NCBI GenBank assembly: GCA_003249955.1
Contig: QKHS01000081.1
Span: 44,103-108,102, forward strand
Length of the DNA: 64,000 bases
Origin: Bacteroidales bacterium
GTDB lineage: Bacteria; Bacteroidota; Bacteroidia; Bacteroidales; ML635J-15
Direction: 5' to 3'
Below, one piece after another: positions 18,235 to 27,822 of the stretch. Each line of letters opens with the position of its first letter. Positions within the stretch are counted from its first letter, which is position 1. A program made the translations under genes and the position numbers. The notes under the pieces were generated by a model, which did not search any database, had not been told where the DNA came from, and was given only the letters and a program-made list of their open reading frames with translations.

Positions 18235-19656
18235 ATGGTTTTCAGCAGCAGTATTTTTCTTTTTTATTTTTTACCGGTATTTCTTGTCCTTTATTATGTT
18301 GTAAGGCCAAAGTATAAAAATCTGACAGCTCTTCTTTTCAGCATTGTTTTTTACGCATGGGGAGCGCCTGACATGATATACATAGTATTGGGTTCTCTGA
18401 TTATTGATTATTACATTGTCAAATCTTTAAGCAAATCTGAAAAGAGAAGAAAATTACTGCTTCTTCTTTCAGTATTTGTGAATATAGGAATGCTGGCTTA
18501 TTTCAAATACGCGAATTTCTTTGTTGAAAATGTAAACATCATAATAAGCTCTTTTGGAGGTAAAGCTGCTAAGTGGACTGATGTTGTATTGCCGATAGGA
18601 ATATCATTTTTTACATTTCAAAAGCTCAGCTACACAGTTGATATTTATAGAAAAGAAAGTAAAGCGTTGAACAGTTTTGTTGATTACGCCATGTATATTC
18701 TTCTTTTCCCGCAATTGATAGCCGGTCCTATAGTAAGGTATAACGAAATAGAAAACCAGATAACAGACAGATCTGCAAATGAAACCTGGGATAATCGTTT
18801 TTCCGGCTTTTTCAGATTTGTGATAGGTTTATCAAAGAAACTACTGATAGCCAACACATTAGGAGCAAAAGTAGATGAAATATTCCTGATGGCGCCTGCA
18901 GATATGAGTACAAGCATGGCATGGATAGGTGTTATCGCTTATTCTTTCCAGATTTATTATGATTTCTCCGGGTATTCAGATATGGCAATAGGTATTGGTA
19001 AAATGATCGGTTTTAATTTTCCCGAAAATTTCAACAACCCTTATGTATCCAGAAATATTACCGAATTCTGGCGCAGATGGCACATGACATTAAGCCGATG
19101 GATGCGGGATTATTTATATATACCTTTAGGTGGAAACAGAGTTAAAACAAAGGCACGTCTTTACTTCAATCTTTGGGTTGTTTTCTTTTTGTCCGGATTA
19201 TGGCATGGCGCAGCATGGAATTTTGTCGCATGGGGTGTATTTCATGGTTTATTCCTTATTTTAGACAGGCTGTTTCTGGCAAAATTTACAGATAAAATAG
19301 GTAAATTCCCGTCAATAGCCCTAACCTATTTTATTACACTTTTAGGTTGGGTAATTTTCCGGTCAGCAACTTTAAATTATGCATTTGAGTATATAGGAAA
19401 AATGTTCTCTTTTACAGGCTCCGACAGTTTCATTTATTTCAATAATAAGTTTTGGTTTTATATGATTGCCGGAGCAATATTTGCATTTTTTACAATTATA
19501 AAGCCGGGATTAAAAGTAGAAAACAGGATTTTTTACAAATCTCCTTCAAAAGCTGAGATATTGCCGGTTATGATTATTACAGTTATTTTATTGTTTTTCT
19601 GTGCCGGAACTATCGCTATTGGAGGCTTTAATCCGTTTATTTATTTTAGATTCTGA
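18235..19656 (+). CDS. MBOAT-family O-acyltransferase (AlgI/DltB-like)
   Basis: 473 residues with about ten membrane helices. Diagnostic segments are W-R-R-W-H-M-T-L-S-R-W-M-R-D-Y-L-Y-I-P-L-G-G-N, the invariant catalytic His324 in G-L-W-H-G-A-A-W-N-F, and F-Q-I-Y-Y-D-F-S-G-Y-S-D-M-A-I-G. The family moves acetyl groups across the inner membrane for O-acetylation of extracellular polysaccharides. The next gene starts within the stop codon (TGATG) and encodes an AlgJ/AlgX-like partner, as in alginate and related acetylation systems. Confidence 0.95.
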   Translation: MVFSSSIFLFYFLPVFLVLYYVVRPKYKNLTALLFSIVFYAWGAPDMIYIVLGSLIIDYYIVKSLSKSEKRRKLLLLLSVFVNIGMLAYFKYANFFVENVNIIISSFGGKAAKWTDVVLPIGISFFTFQKLSYTVDIYRKESKALNSFVDYAMYILLFPQLIAGPIVRYNEIENQITDRSANETWDNRFSGFFRFVIGLSKKLLIANTLGAKVDEIFLMAPADMSTSMAWIGVIAYSFQIYYDFSGYSDMAIGIGKMIGFNFPENFNNPYVSRNITEFWRRWHMTLSRWMRDYLYIPLGGNRVKTKARLYFNLWVVFFLSGLWHGAAWNFVAWGVFHGLFLILDRLFLAKFTDKIGKFPSIALTYFITLLGWVIFRSATLNYAFEYIGKMFSFTGSDSFIYFNNKFWFYMIAGAIFAFFTIIKPGLKVENRIFYKSPSKAEILPVMIITVILLFFCAGTIAIGGFNPFIYFRF

Positions 19657-20954
19657 TGGAAAAAATAAAAAAATATTGTTTCATTTTCCTGCTGTTATTG
19701 CTATTTGTGCCAATGACACAAAAATTCATAAAGTTTCACATATCCGAGCCTTTAAACGGGACAGCAGCTTTTGGGAATTATCCGTCATTTCACTATAAGG
19801 ATTGGATTTCGGGTAAATATCAACAACTCGCCGAACTATTTGTAAACGATAATTTCGGTTTCAGAAATGATTTGCTAAGATTGGCTAATTCATTTGATTA
19901 TCTCGCATTTAAAACTGCAAATGCCGGAAACGTTGTTGTGGGAAAAGACGATTATTTGTTTTTTGATTATAATATCAAAGGCTATTTGGGAATAAAAACA
20001 CAGGATAGAAATGTAATTGACAGCTTATTTGTAAAAACAGATGAAATGTGTAAAAAGCTAAGTAAACGAAACATAAAGCTTATTTTTGTAATTGCACCAT
20101 CAAATGCTTTTTACTACAGTGATAAATTCCCGCCTCAATACGATACTTACCCGAAAAGAGAAAACGATTATGATTACTATATTCGTAAACTTAACGAATA
20201 TAACATACCATATATAGATTACAACAAATGGTTTCTGGATATAAAAGATACCGTAAGCATAGATTTATTCCCAAAACATGGCACACATTATACATATTTT
20301 TCAGCCATCTGGGTTGCCGACTCTTTGGTTAAATATCTTGAAAATGATATGAATATTGATATGCCGGATATTATTACTATCAGTGCAAAAACTGATTCAA
20401 TGAAAACTTATGAACATGATATTGAAAATGTTATGAACCTGTCTTATCCTTTGCGAAACGATGATCTTTATTACTATAAACTGAAATTTAATTCCGAAGG
20501 CAAGACAAAACCAAAAGTTCTTGCAGTCGGAGATTCTTTTTACTGGCCTGTTATAAACCAGTTAATCCCGGCAAATTGCTTCTCAAACGTAGCGTATTGG
20601 TTTTATAATGATAAAGTTTATCCTGAAAGTTTTAAAACCCCTACCACCACAGATCAGGTTAATCTTGACTCACTCTTTAACGGACTTAATTATATTATAA
20701 TATACACATCTGCCACTTTGTTGCACAGATATGATTATGATGGCTTTGTAGGCGAAATGACAGATTATCTTAACGGGAATTATACAAAAAGGAATCAAAA
20801 CGAAAGACTTAAATTCTGGATTCAGGCAATTAAAGATAACCCTGAATGGCTTTCAAATATTAAAGATAAAGCAACTAAATTAAACATTCCTCTGGAAACA
20901 CAAATAAAAAATGAAGCAACATGGATGGTTGAACATGAAAACAAAAATAAATAG
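19656..20954 (+). CDS. AlgJ/AlgX-like SGNH acetyltransferase partner of the MBOAT protein
   Basis: 432 residues with one N-terminal signal anchor (about 5-24). It has G-K-D-D-Y-L-F-F-D near residue 90, P-S-N-A-F-Y-Y-S-D, a P-K-H-G-T-H-Y-T segment with the candidate catalytic His, and an A-V-G-D-S-F-Y-W-P segment with the candidate Ser. These are the features of ALGX/ALGJ SGNH-fold domains, which receive acetyl groups from the MBOAT channel and transfer them to the polymer in the periplasm. It overlaps the MBOAT gene by one base. The acceptor polymer cannot be named from this window since no glycosyltransferases are nearby. Confidence 0.85.
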   Translation: MEKIKKYCFIFLLLLLFVPMTQKFIKFHISEPLNGTAAFGNYPSFHYKDWISGKYQQLAELFVNDNFGFRNDLLRLANSFDYLAFKTANAGNVVVGKDDYLFFDYNIKGYLGIKTQDRNVIDSLFVKTDEMCKKLSKRNIKLIFVIAPSNAFYYSDKFPPQYDTYPKRENDYDYYIRKLNEYNIPYIDYNKWFLDIKDTVSIDLFPKHGTHYTYFSAIWVADSLVKYLENDMNIDMPDIITISAKTDSMKTYEHDIENVMNLSYPLRNDDLYYYKLKFNSEGKTKPKVLAVGDSFYWPVINQLIPANCFSNVAYWFYNDKVYPESFKTPTTTDQVNLDSLFNGLNYIIIYTSATLLHRYDYDGFVGEMTDYLNGNYTKRNQNERLKFWIQAIKDNPEWLSNIKDKATKLNIPLETQIKNEATWMVEHENKNK

Positions 20955-21141
20955 TACTCATATTACTTGTAACCATATTCATTCCTGAAATTTCTATATT
21001 CATTACTTGCTGCATTTCCCAAAAATCACATGTATTTTCGGGTTTTACATGACTGCTGTAAATTGAGCAATTTTCAGATATTTAAAACTTCATATTTTCG
21101 ATTTATTTATTATTTTTACCCCAAATTAAACATGATTAAGT

Positions 21142-21630
21142 ATGAAAATTATTACAGTTTGCTCTTTTATTATTTTATCGTTTGCACTTACAGCTAACGC
21201 ACAGACAAATGATAATAGAGAATTTTTAAAATTTTGGACGGAATTTAAAACATTTTGCTGTAACAAGGAAAAAACAGGCTTCGGGAATTACCTCTCCACA
21301 CCTTTAACAACTTCATACATCAGTTTCGGAGATGTTGCAGGTGAAAACACTTTCGATGCAGAAAGTTTAGCTAAAGCAGTTTCTGACAGCAATAGTTTTA
21401 TACTACCGGCATGTACTCCCGAATTTAACAATGTTAACTTTGACAGCAAGATTAGTCAGTCTTTGGGTGATTCAGGAGATATTAGCTGGAGCCTGCTGTA
21501 TTCCGAAGAAAAAAATGCCTATATTTATTGCATAATAAAATACGGACCGGTAAGTTGGGGGACATATTATTTATTTGAAAAAACAAACGACTCATATAAA
21601 TTGAAAGAGATAGTAAACGAAGACTTTTAA
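21142..21630 (+). CDS. Small secreted protein of unknown function
   Basis: 162 residues with a signal peptide ending A-N-A-Q (about 1-21). The mature part starts F-L-K-F-W-T-E-F-K-T-F-C-C-N and has a G-D-S-G-D-I-S-W-S-L segment and a Y-G-P-V-S-W-G-T-Y-Y strand. No family recognised. Flanked on both sides by gaps of 190-290 bases without genes, so probably monocistronic. Confidence 0.65.
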   Translation: MKIITVCSFIILSFALTANAQTNDNREFLKFWTEFKTFCCNKEKTGFGNYLSTPLTTSYISFGDVAGENTFDAESLAKAVSDSNSFILPACTPEFNNVNFDSKISQSLGDSGDISWSLLYSEEKNAYIYCIIKYGPVSWGTYYLFEKTNDSYKLKEIVNEDF

Positions 21631-21924
21631 CCGCATGAATTATTATTGTTTTGCAGCCTTACCAGAAATTTTTATGGAAAAATATAAACGAAAAATGTTA
21701 TCCGTAAACATTATCATCAGCAGACATTAATTATTAAACCAATGCTTAATAATTACCGGATATTTATCATATTGTTAAAACGCTTTTCTCAATTAAAGCA
21801 TTCCGGATGGAACAATTGTAAAAAAATTTATACTATTAATCTTTATTTACAAATTATTTTTAATTTCGCAGTGTTTTAAAGCAAAGCACACACAAAGCAT
21901 TTTTTACCGGTAAAATTACATCTG

Positions 21925-24084
21925 ATGGATGATGTGAACAAATATGAACATATTTTAAGACAGAATGAAATTCTTACAAGAGAAAATAACTTTCTGAAAA
22001 ATGAACTTGCGAATACAAAAAAAGACTTGCAGAAAGGAAAAGATACTGATAAAATAAGAAAACTCCTGATGCTGATTAATGAATATTCATTAGATCTGGC
22101 AAATATAAAATCTGATGAAATTTTCTCCTTCGCTTTACAAAAAATAAAAAATTTTCTCGACGCAAAATCCGTTCATTACACAACTTATGACAAAGGAACA
22201 AAAGAACTTGTACTTAAAGAAACGTCCCTGTCTCCCAGAAATCTTAAAATCATAAAAAATATTGTCGGAAAAGATTTAATAGGAATGCGTTTTAAGACTG
22301 ATGAAAAAAAGTATCAACAAATATTAACTGAAAAAATTGCCACTGTACATTCAATACATGAACTCTCATTCGGAATTATTCCTGATTTTGCCGGCAGAGC
22401 TTTAGAGAAAATTTTCAATGTTGGCTGGTTTATCGGAATTGCACTAATTCAAAACAACGAATTACTTGGTACTTTTGTAATAATAGGAGAACAAAATACA
22501 ACAGTCCCTGACAATGAGGTTTTACTTGCATTTGCCGGAATTACTTCAAATGCTCTGGAAAGAAAAAAAGCAGAAGAGAATCTTAAAGACAGCGAGCAAA
22601 AATTAAAAACCTATCTTGAGAGTTCGCCTGACGGAATTTTTATTACTAATTACGATGGGATTGTGCTTGATGTTAATGATTCCGGGGCCAGGCTTACAGG
22701 ATACAGCAAAAACGAGCTTGTCGGAAAAAATGTCAATTTAATTGTACATACTAACCACATGCTACGAATAGATAAGCAGATTGACAGTCTTATAAGCAAT
22801 GGTCAGAATTTCAGGACAAAAATACAATATATTGACAAACCGGGCAAAATACGCAACGCACTTGTAAGCACTGTAAGAATAAACCAGGATCTTTACGCGG
22901 CATTTGTAAAAAACATTGACGATATTATTGAAGCCGAAAACAATCTTATAAAAGAAAAAGAAAAAGCCGAAGAAAGCGACAGATTGAAATCCGCATTTCT
23001 TTCAAATATGAGTCATGAAATCAGGTCTCCGATGAATGGAATTCTTGGTTTTACAAGTCTTTTGAAAAAAGAAAATCTCAGCCATGTAAAAAGAAAAGAG
23101 TTTATCGGCATAATTGAAAAGTGCGGAAATCAACTGCTTTTACTTATTGACGACATCCTCGATATTGCTAAAATAGAAGCCAATCAAATTAAAATTGAAC
23201 TAAAAACCTGCAATATCCATAATATTTTTAACGAAATATATCTTCAGTATAAAGCTAAAACAGATGCGAAAAAAATCGATTTTATATTTGAATACCCTGC
23301 AAACCGTGATTCTCTTTATTTAATAACAGATTGTTTCAGATTTAAGCAAATAATAGTTAATCTGGTTACTAATGCTATTAAATTTACATCTAATGGTTAC
23401 ATAAAAGTCGGATACAATATTATCGGAGATTTTATAGAAATATATGTTGAAGATACCGGAACAGGCATTGAATCAAAAAGTCATGAAATGATATTCGGAA
23501 GATTCAAGCAGGCAGATAATCAGATAAACGGTTTCAGCACAGGAACAGGATTGGGACTTGCAATTACAAAAGGCTTGGTTAACCTGCTGGGAGGAGAAAT
23601 ATTCCTTGATTCAACACAAGGACAGGGAAGTAAGTTTTATTTTAAATTACCATATACGCCGGTTCACGGGAATAATACTGAAAATTCAGAATTCTCAGAA
23701 GAATTTGAAACAACAAAAGCGACTGAAAAAAGAATTCTTATTTGCGAAGATGATAATGACAATTTTGCTTATCTGGACGAAATTGTTAAATCTTTCGGAT
23801 ATAACTCTTTAAGAGCAGAAAATGGAAATAAAGCAATTGAAATTGTATCGGAAGACAACGACCTGCTCTTTGTTTTAATGGACATAAAAATGCCTGTTAT
23901 GAATGGTTATGATGCAACTATAAATATAAAAAAACTAAAGCCATCACTGCCTGTTATAGCTCAAACAGCCTATGCCGGAGCAACCGAAAAACAAAAATAT
24001 ATGCAGTGCGGATTTGATGAATACCTTACCAAGCCTATTTTGATTGAAGATATTTACAGATTGATTAAAAAACATGAAAAATAG
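21925..24084 (+). CDS. Hybrid histidine kinase: coiled coil, GAF, PAS, HisKA, HATPase, receiver
   Basis: 719 residues, no membrane segment, so a soluble cytoplasmic sensor. A short N-terminal coiled coil (1-50) precedes a GAF-like region (about 50-210), a PAS domain (about 220-340; S-P-D-G-I-F-I-T-N-Y-D-G), the H-box M-S-H-E-I-R-S-P-M-N-G with phosphoacceptor His364, the HATPase N, G1 and G2 boxes (N-L-V-T-N-A-I-K-F-T; D-T-G-T-G-I; G-T-G-L-G-L-A-I) and a C-terminal receiver with Asp653 in V-L-M-D-I-K-M-P. All catalytic boxes are intact. No cognate regulator gene is adjacent, so an outside Hpt protein or regulator is expected. Confidence 0.95.
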   Translation: MDDVNKYEHILRQNEILTRENNFLKNELANTKKDLQKGKDTDKIRKLLMLINEYSLDLANIKSDEIFSFALQKIKNFLDAKSVHYTTYDKGTKELVLKETSLSPRNLKIIKNIVGKDLIGMRFKTDEKKYQQILTEKIATVHSIHELSFGIIPDFAGRALEKIFNVGWFIGIALIQNNELLGTFVIIGEQNTTVPDNEVLLAFAGITSNALERKKAEENLKDSEQKLKTYLESSPDGIFITNYDGIVLDVNDSGARLTGYSKNELVGKNVNLIVHTNHMLRIDKQIDSLISNGQNFRTKIQYIDKPGKIRNALVSTVRINQDLYAAFVKNIDDIIEAENNLIKEKEKAEESDRLKSAFLSNMSHEIRSPMNGILGFTSLLKKENLSHVKRKEFIGIIEKCGNQLLLLIDDILDIAKIEANQIKIELKTCNIHNIFNEIYLQYKAKTDAKKIDFIFEYPANRDSLYLITDCFRFKQIIVNLVTNAIKFTSNGYIKVGYNIIGDFIEIYVEDTGTGIESKSHEMIFGRFKQADNQINGFSTGTGLGLAITKGLVNLLGGEIFLDSTQGQGSKFYFKLPYTPVHGNNTENSEFSEEFETTKATEKRILICEDDNDNFAYLDEIVKSFGYNSLRAENGNKAIEIVSEDNDLLFVLMDIKMPVMNGYDATINIKKLKPSLPVIAQTAYAGATEKQKYMQCGFDEYLTKPILIEDIYRLIKKHEK

Positions 24085-24176
24085 ACATGGCAATAAATTA
24101 TATTTACAGACATTATCAATTACTTTTCAAACACTATAAAAAATTACAACTTAAATAAAAACTAAAAAATTTAATT

Positions 24177-24605
24177 ATGAGAACAACTTTTATTGTATTG
24201 GCAATTCTGACAGGATTAAATGTATTTGGTCAGAATGTAACTAAAAAAGAAATCAAAGTCTTTTGCAACGATTTTTCATCTGTTATAGCCTCAGGAGACC
24301 TTAACAAAGCTATGAACTTTCTGGATAAAGATTATGTTAAAACACAACATGACGAATTTCTCGAAGGCAGGACAGATCAATTTTTCAGCGAATTACTTGC
24401 CGGAGAAGATAAAAAAGGGGATTTCACAACTCCTTCAATCAAAGAAATAAAAAGCATTAAAACCGGAAAAATATCATTATCAGAAGATAACGGTGCTGAA
24501 ATTACATTCATAATTGTTCTTAAAAACGGAACAAAAATCACATCAGGAATACATCTGAAAACCGAATCCAAAGACAGTATGGCTTTTGTCGGCGCTGTCG
24601 GATAG
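24177..24605 (+). CDS. Small secreted protein, possibly NTF2/SnoaL-like
   Basis: 142 residues with a signal peptide ending V-F-G-Q (about 1-19). The helix-helix-then-strands pattern (F-S-S-V-I-A-S-G-D-L-N-K-A-M-N-F-L near the start, then four strands) resembles NTF2-like proteins, but I see no diagnostic motif. It follows the hybrid kinase by ~90 bases and ends just before a strong terminator. Confidence 0.65.
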   Translation: MRTTFIVLAILTGLNVFGQNVTKKEIKVFCNDFSSVIASGDLNKAMNFLDKDYVKTQHDEFLEGRTDQFFSELLAGEDKKGDFTTPSIKEIKSIKTGKISLSEDNGAEITFIIVLKNGTKITSGIHLKTESKDSMAFVGAVG

Positions 24606-24617
24606 AACAGGTGAATG

Positions 24618-24666
24618 ACACAAAAAAAGCAGGAGTAAAAATATTTTACCCCTGCTTTTTTTGTGT
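24618..24666. terminator. Strong bidirectional rho-independent terminator
   Basis: A nearly palindromic 49-base element: ACACAAAAAAAGCAGG, a further A/T-rich pairing region, and CCTGCTTTTTTTGTGT. It lies between two convergent genes and has T-runs on both strands. Confidence 0.9.
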
Positions 24667-24675
24667 CTTAATGTG

Positions 24676-26187
24676 TTATTTTTCCGGAGCCGGCATTTCC
24701 TGACGATCAAAAAACATGACAGCGTTCAAATGATCAATTTCATGCTGAAAGATATGAGCAGTATATGCCTGATTTATTCTTTCCTGAACAAAAGTTCCGT
24801 CTGCAAGATAATATTCAACATCTACCCATGATGCCCGGTATGAGTTCCCCGCAATGCCGTTAGCACTTAAACAGGACTGTGATACTGAGAGACAACCGTC
24901 ACTTCTCAGGTTGTATATATCAGAATAAGCAACTATTCTGGGATTAAAATATAATTCCCACGGGCGGTTAATAATTGTTCCTTTATCCTGCCTCTGAATC
25001 CAGACAATATTTCTGTTTATTCCTACCTGAGGAGCCGCAATACCTACCCCTCCTTCGGCAATAACAGTAACTTTCATTCTGTCGGTTAATTGCTGAAGGT
25101 TTTCCTCTCCTATTATTACATTAGAAGAAAGGGTTCTGAGGATTACCGAATCGGGTTGTTCACAAATATCCATTACTTCCATAGCACTTGTAGATGCTCC
25201 TCCAAGAATCAGGTCAATTTCGTCCTGTGTTAACGGCAAAGCCCGGGTACAGGTATCCATATGCAAAGGGAAAGACTCCCCGCAATCATTGTACGCCCAG
25301 ACGAACAAATCATAGTGTGTGCCTGCGGCGACAGAGTTAAGAGTTAAATCAGTGTTTGTCCCAAGATCTGTAGATGTTTCATAGTCATTCCCGATATTAC
25401 ATTTATATCCAGTAGCTCCGGCAACAGGCATCCAGTTCCAGTTTACAGATGTTTCTGTGGTGGTAATTTCTCCGGCAACAGGAGCCTCTGGTTGGATATC
25501 TGTTAAATACGTAAAATCAAAATTGTAAGTTTGTGACACAACCGGGCTATCGGAAAACGAAGTGCTTTCAGGCAAATGACAAGCCGTAACATAACCTGTG
25601 AAATTAAGGACATCTCCCTGATTATAGACAAAGTTCACAGATTTTGCAGACTTCAAAGAAAATTCTGCTATTTTTCCCACATACACGATTGATACCTTTG
25701 ATTCAGAATCTGACTGATTTGTAAGTTTAAGACCCTGCTCCTGCCCGTTACAGTAGAAATTCACAAAATACTGAGAAACAGAACCTCCCTTAAAGCGAAA
25801 TGTGTGTAACCCCTGCCCGGTTTTAAAACTTTCCCTAACAAGAATTTTCCCCGTTGTATCAAATACTTTTACAGATATTTCTTCTCCGGGAACATACACT
25901 TCGATATTAGTTTCACCATAAAACGGATTAGGATAATTTTGCTTCACACACAACTGAGCGGATTTCGCAACCTCACTGCTTATTCCTGATATCATATTAA
26001 TAACCAATCCGGCCTGATAGTTATAAATCATAGTGTCGCAAGCCGATGTGGTATTTTCAATCAATACACTGTCCAGAACAAGCTGTGAACCATTTTGTGT
26101 AATTCCGAAGTCAATATCGATCTGTGTCTGCACATAGGCCGAAAGACTTAAAAACAGTGCTGATAATAAAACCGCTGATTTCTTCAT
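24676..26187 (-). CDS. Secreted multidomain protein ending in a peptide deformylase domain
   Basis: 503 residues from the ATG at 26187, chosen because it gives a clean signal peptide (MKKSAVLLSALFLS..., ending A-Y-V-Q); an in-frame upstream ATG would bury it. After it comes a region with Q-N-Y-P-N-P-F and I-S-V-K-V-F-D-T-T-G-K, which resembles a T9SS sorting domain but lies internally, then a fibronectin-III-like module (about 240-320). The last ~150 residues are a peptide deformylase with all three motifs: G-V-G-I-A-A-P-Q (380-387), D-G-C-L-S (430-434, usually EGCLS) and Q-H-E-I-D-H (481-486). Ordinary deformylases are ~170-residue cytoplasmic enzymes that act on nascent chains; this one should be outside the cytoplasm. 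Its substrate is unknown. Confidence 0.85.
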   Translation of the reverse strand: MKKSAVLLSALFLSLSAYVQTQIDIDFGITQNGSQLVLDSVLIENTTSACDTMIYNYQAGLVINMISGISSEVAKSAQLCVKQNYPNPFYGETNIEVYVPGEEISVKVFDTTGKILVRESFKTGQGLHTFRFKGGSVSQYFVNFYCNGQEQGLKLTNQSDSESKVSIVYVGKIAEFSLKSAKSVNFVYNQGDVLNFTGYVTACHLPESTSFSDSPVVSQTYNFDFTYLTDIQPEAPVAGEITTTETSVNWNWMPVAGATGYKCNIGNDYETSTDLGTNTDLTLNSVAAGTHYDLFVWAYNDCGESFPLHMDTCTRALPLTQDEIDLILGGASTSAMEVMDICEQPDSVILRTLSSNVIIGEENLQQLTDRMKVTVIAEGGVGIAAPQVGINRNIVWIQRQDKGTIINRPWELYFNPRIVAYSDIYNLRSDGCLSVSQSCLSANGIAGNSYRASWVDVEYYLADGTFVQERINQAYTAHIFQHEIDHLNAVMFFDRQEMPAPEK

Positions 26188-26378
26188 GTTCGTTAATTGT
26201 GTTTGGTTTGTAATTGCAAATTTATTAAAATCCGGATACTTAACGACAATATACCTCAAAAAAACAATGCAAAAAATAAACAGTGGTGTTTTAATTTTTA
26301 TAAATATAAAGTATCCCTATTCTATGTTTTTTTATATCTTTACAATTGTATTAGATTTTAATAAATGTTTTCAACAAT

Positions 26379-27182
26379 ATGAAAAAAAGTTTAATCCTGT
26401 ATTCAGCAACAATGCTTATGTTTTTAATTTCCTGCGATAAAAACAAGGCAGATAAGTTTGATATCAATAGTACAGGTGTGCTTTTTACTTATGATTACAA
26501 TACAGAATCAATATTAAATATTTCGGACACTCTTTCAGATGGGGAAATCATCTGGTATGAATTTGATGCTGTTGCCGGCGAAGTATATGATTTATCCTGG
26601 TACGAAAGAGTTTTAACATTTTCTGAGTCCTCTTATTCAACGGATAACAGATATGCCAGTATTTTTGTATCTGCATTTCACGAAAACAAAACAGATGCAT
26701 ACTTTACTGATGAAAAAATTATTTCGGCAGAAGCCTCTGTACACCAAACAATAATAGCTTCGTCCAACGAAAAGGTTTATATTAAAATTACTGAAACAAA
26801 CTCAGGAATGAGCGGAAAATTTATGTTTTATGCCAATCATCTGGTTATGAAACCGGAAACGATAAAAAAAGTAAATAATTCAGAACAGTTTAAAGTAAAT
26901 GCATGCGAAACAAAGATTTTTTGCATAAATGCAATAAAATATGAAACCTATGAAGTCTTCTGCACTCAAATAACACCTTCAGGCTATTATGCAGGAACAG
27001 CCCTTGAAATTGTAACAACAGCATACTTTAATTCAACTGATTATTGTTACAACAGACCGGAATTATGCTATAATAAAAGTATTTCTATGCTTGCACCTGA
27101 AAACGGTAGAATATTTTTATTTTTCAGCGGGCCATATACCGGTGATTCTGCAATTTTTGAGATAGAAGAAACAGACAAATAA
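26379..27182 (+). CDS. Lipoprotein of unknown function
   Basis: 267 residues. The N-terminus has a lipoprotein signal with lipobox-like L-I-S-C and Cys19 as the lipidated residue. The mature part is strand-rich, with no recognised domain. A gene for a protein with one membrane segment starts 15 bases downstream on the same strand, suggesting co-expression. Confidence 0.7.
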   Translation: MKKSLILYSATMLMFLISCDKNKADKFDINSTGVLFTYDYNTESILNISDTLSDGEIIWYEFDAVAGEVYDLSWYERVLTFSESSYSTDNRYASIFVSAFHENKTDAYFTDEKIISAEASVHQTIIASSNEKVYIKITETNSGMSGKFMFYANHLVMKPETIKKVNNSEQFKVNACETKIFCINAIKYETYEVFCTQITPSGYYAGTALEIVTTAYFNSTDYCYNRPELCYNKSISMLAPENGRIFLFFSGPYTGDSAIFEIEETDK

Positions 27183-27197
27183 TCCGGAGTAAAAAAT

Positions 27198-27707
27198 ATG
27201 AATTTAGTAAATCGACAATATAAAATATCACTAAATATAGGCGGATTTAAATACTATGGGGAGACTATTGTTTTTAAACTGCCACAAGGGCCTATTACTG
27301 TAATTACTGGGGTAATTATTTCTTTGCTGACAATCTGTTTTGGTTTTTTAGGCTTTAGCATTGTTGACAATTTTCAGGGAATAAGCAATTCTCTTGAAGC
27401 TCTGTCAATAAATTTCAAAGGAGGCGAAGATCCTGATATTGTTAACAACATTACTGAATATGATTCAAAAGTCAGTTTTATTTATGCGAATACTTCAAGG
27501 CAAACATTAAAAAATGTTGGTATAGAAGACATTGACATAATTGTTGATATTCAGGACTTATATTTTGAAGAAAGTAATTCTGCCTACTCCGATGAAAATA
27601 TCAATTTTATTTTCTCTCATTTGGAAGAATTGAAAATACGCAAAATCAGCAGAGATAACATCCTCGACATTTTTGAAGCAATGAAAACATATGATTTAAA
27701 AAATTAA
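27198..27707 (+). CDS. Protein with one membrane segment, unknown function
   Basis: 169 residues. A strand-rich N-terminus (1-30) leads to one hydrophobic helix (about 36-60), then an acidic, probably soluble region that ends with helices. I do not recognise a family. Placed just after the orphan lipoprotein gene. Confidence 0.6.
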   Translation: MNLVNRQYKISLNIGGFKYYGETIVFKLPQGPITVITGVIISLLTICFGFLGFSIVDNFQGISNSLEALSINFKGGEDPDIVNNITEYDSKVSFIYANTSRQTLKNVGIEDIDIIVDIQDLYFEESNSAYSDENINFIFSHLEELKIRKISRDNILDIFEAMKTYDLKN

Positions 27708-27822
27708 TTCCCTTTAAAAATCTGGTTTAATTCAATTTTAACGCATTAACACTGTCCTTTTTTTTGCTTTTACTCCCTATCATAAAACTTTATTAGTATT
27801 TTTACCATCAAATTATTATTCG

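Noticed and set aside
21631..21924. Possible small RNA or gene between the 162-residue secreted protein and the hybrid kinase
   Set aside because: Only AT-rich sequence is seen, with no stable hairpin, terminator or coding frame.
26379..27707. Toxin-antitoxin or immunity pair
   Set aside because: The first gene encodes a 267-residue lipoprotein and neither protein shows a toxin or DNA-binding motif.
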